Assembly (NCBI GenBank): GCA_014859835.1
Contig: JACZKW010000106.1
Span: forward strand, 1 to 6,158
Length of the DNA stretch: 6,158 bases
Source: UBA9653 sp014859835
GTDB taxonomy: Archaea > Thermoplasmatota > Thermoplasmata > UBA10834
Direction of reading: 5' to 3'
Positions 5,888-6,158 of the stretch are shown here, in pieces. Made by a program: the position numbers and the translations under genes. The notes beneath the pieces are model-generated. The model had not been told where the DNA came from. It saw nothing but the letters and a program-made list of their open reading frames with translations, and searched no databases. Position 1 is the first letter of the stretch. Each line of letters begins with the position of its first letter.

Positions 5888-5942
5888 TTCACATCAGAGG
5901 TCCTCACTGGGAGGATCAGACGGAAGTCCCCGTCCTTCAGAT

Positions 5943-5951
5943 GATTTAATT
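5943..5951 (+). promoter_or_regulatory. TATA-like element for the small GTPase gene
   Basis: GATTTAATT is centred about 23 bp before the TTG at 5970 and would give a leaderless or near-leaderless transcript. A GGTGGTC at 5961-5967 resembles an archaeal Shine-Dalgarno but lies very close to the start. Confidence 0.35.
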
Positions 5952-5969
5952 CCACTGGTCGGTGGTCGC

Positions 5970-6158
5970 TTGAGCATAATTCAATCAAAACGATACATCA
6001 AGAAGATAGGACTGATCGGCGATTCTGGAGTGGGCAAGACTTCGCTGATCCGACGATTCGTGATAGATGTATTTGACGACAAATACATCGCCACCATCGG
6101 GACCAAGGTCAGCAAGAGGGACATCGTGTTCAAGCACCCGGACAAGACAGTCTATCTG
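5970..6158 (+). CDS. Ras/Rab-like small GTPase, N-terminal part (cut by window edge)
   Basis: The first 63 residues of a small GTP-binding protein of the Ras superfamily, the kind of molecular switch that cycles between GDP and GTP forms. Seen: a first beta strand YIKKIGLIG, the P-loop GDSGVGKT (17-24) with Lys23 for phosphate and Thr24 for Mg2+, helix 1 (SLIRRFV), and the switch I region FDDKYIATIGTK (35-46). In switch I, Thr42 is the predicted Mg2+ and gamma-phosphate sensor. The second strand follows (RDIVF). The switch II DxxG, NKxD and SAK motifs lie beyond the edge. I chose TTG at 5970 because it gives the short N-terminus usual in this family. An in-frame ATG at 5877, with a TATA-like CTTTTATC about 23 bp before it, would add 31 low-complexity residues. 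There is no lipidation information because the C-terminus is missing. Confidence 0.88.
   Translation, partial: MSIIQSKRYIKKIGLIGDSGVGKTSLIRRFVIDVFDDKYIATIGTKVSKRDIVFKHPDKTVYL

Overview
The window is archaeal chromosomal DNA, most likely from a euryarchaeote. The evidence is an archaeal Nop5 gene, an aIF5A with the hypusination loop, TATA-type promoters lying about 25-30 bp before start codons (mostly leaderless or short-leader genes), several GTG/TTG starts, and a tRNA without an encoded CCA. A Thermoplasmata-like lineage (for example an uncultured relative of Methanomassiliicoccales) would fit the gene order and the Ras-like GTPase, but this is inference and not shown by the sequence.

Layout. 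Left (1-1882, minus strand): nop5, then aIF5A from its own TATA box, then agmatinase (speB, running off the left edge), whose start shares one base with the aIF5A stop. Middle (1883-2012): a divergent promoter region with two perfect inverted repeats next to and around a TATA-like element. It precedes a PNP/UDP-family nucleoside phosphorylase gene on the plus strand (2013-2768). That gene converges, with a 26-bp gap, on mtnA (methylthioribose-1-phosphate isomerase, minus strand, 2795-3775). Then a tRNA-Val(CAC) (3885-3957), a 225-bp gap with nothing convincing in it, and a leaderless small membrane-anchored protein of unknown function (4183-4650). This converges on a large coiled-coil protein of unknown function (4673-5842, minus). 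On the right edge, divergent from the coiled-coil gene, is the start of a Ras/Rab-like small GTPase (5970-6158+).

Working together. Several genes touch polyamine and methylthio chemistry. Agmatinase makes putrescine (or may act on agmatine-modified aIF5A), aIF5A is the protein modified from the polyamine, and MtnA salvages the methylthioadenosine by-product of spermidine synthesis. The nucleoside phosphorylase could supply the sugar phosphate for MtnA, though its substrate is not proven. The second theme is the divergent pair of a coiled-coil protein and a small GTPase, which is the least understood and most interesting part of the window. I see no CRISPR array, insertion sequence or phage gene.
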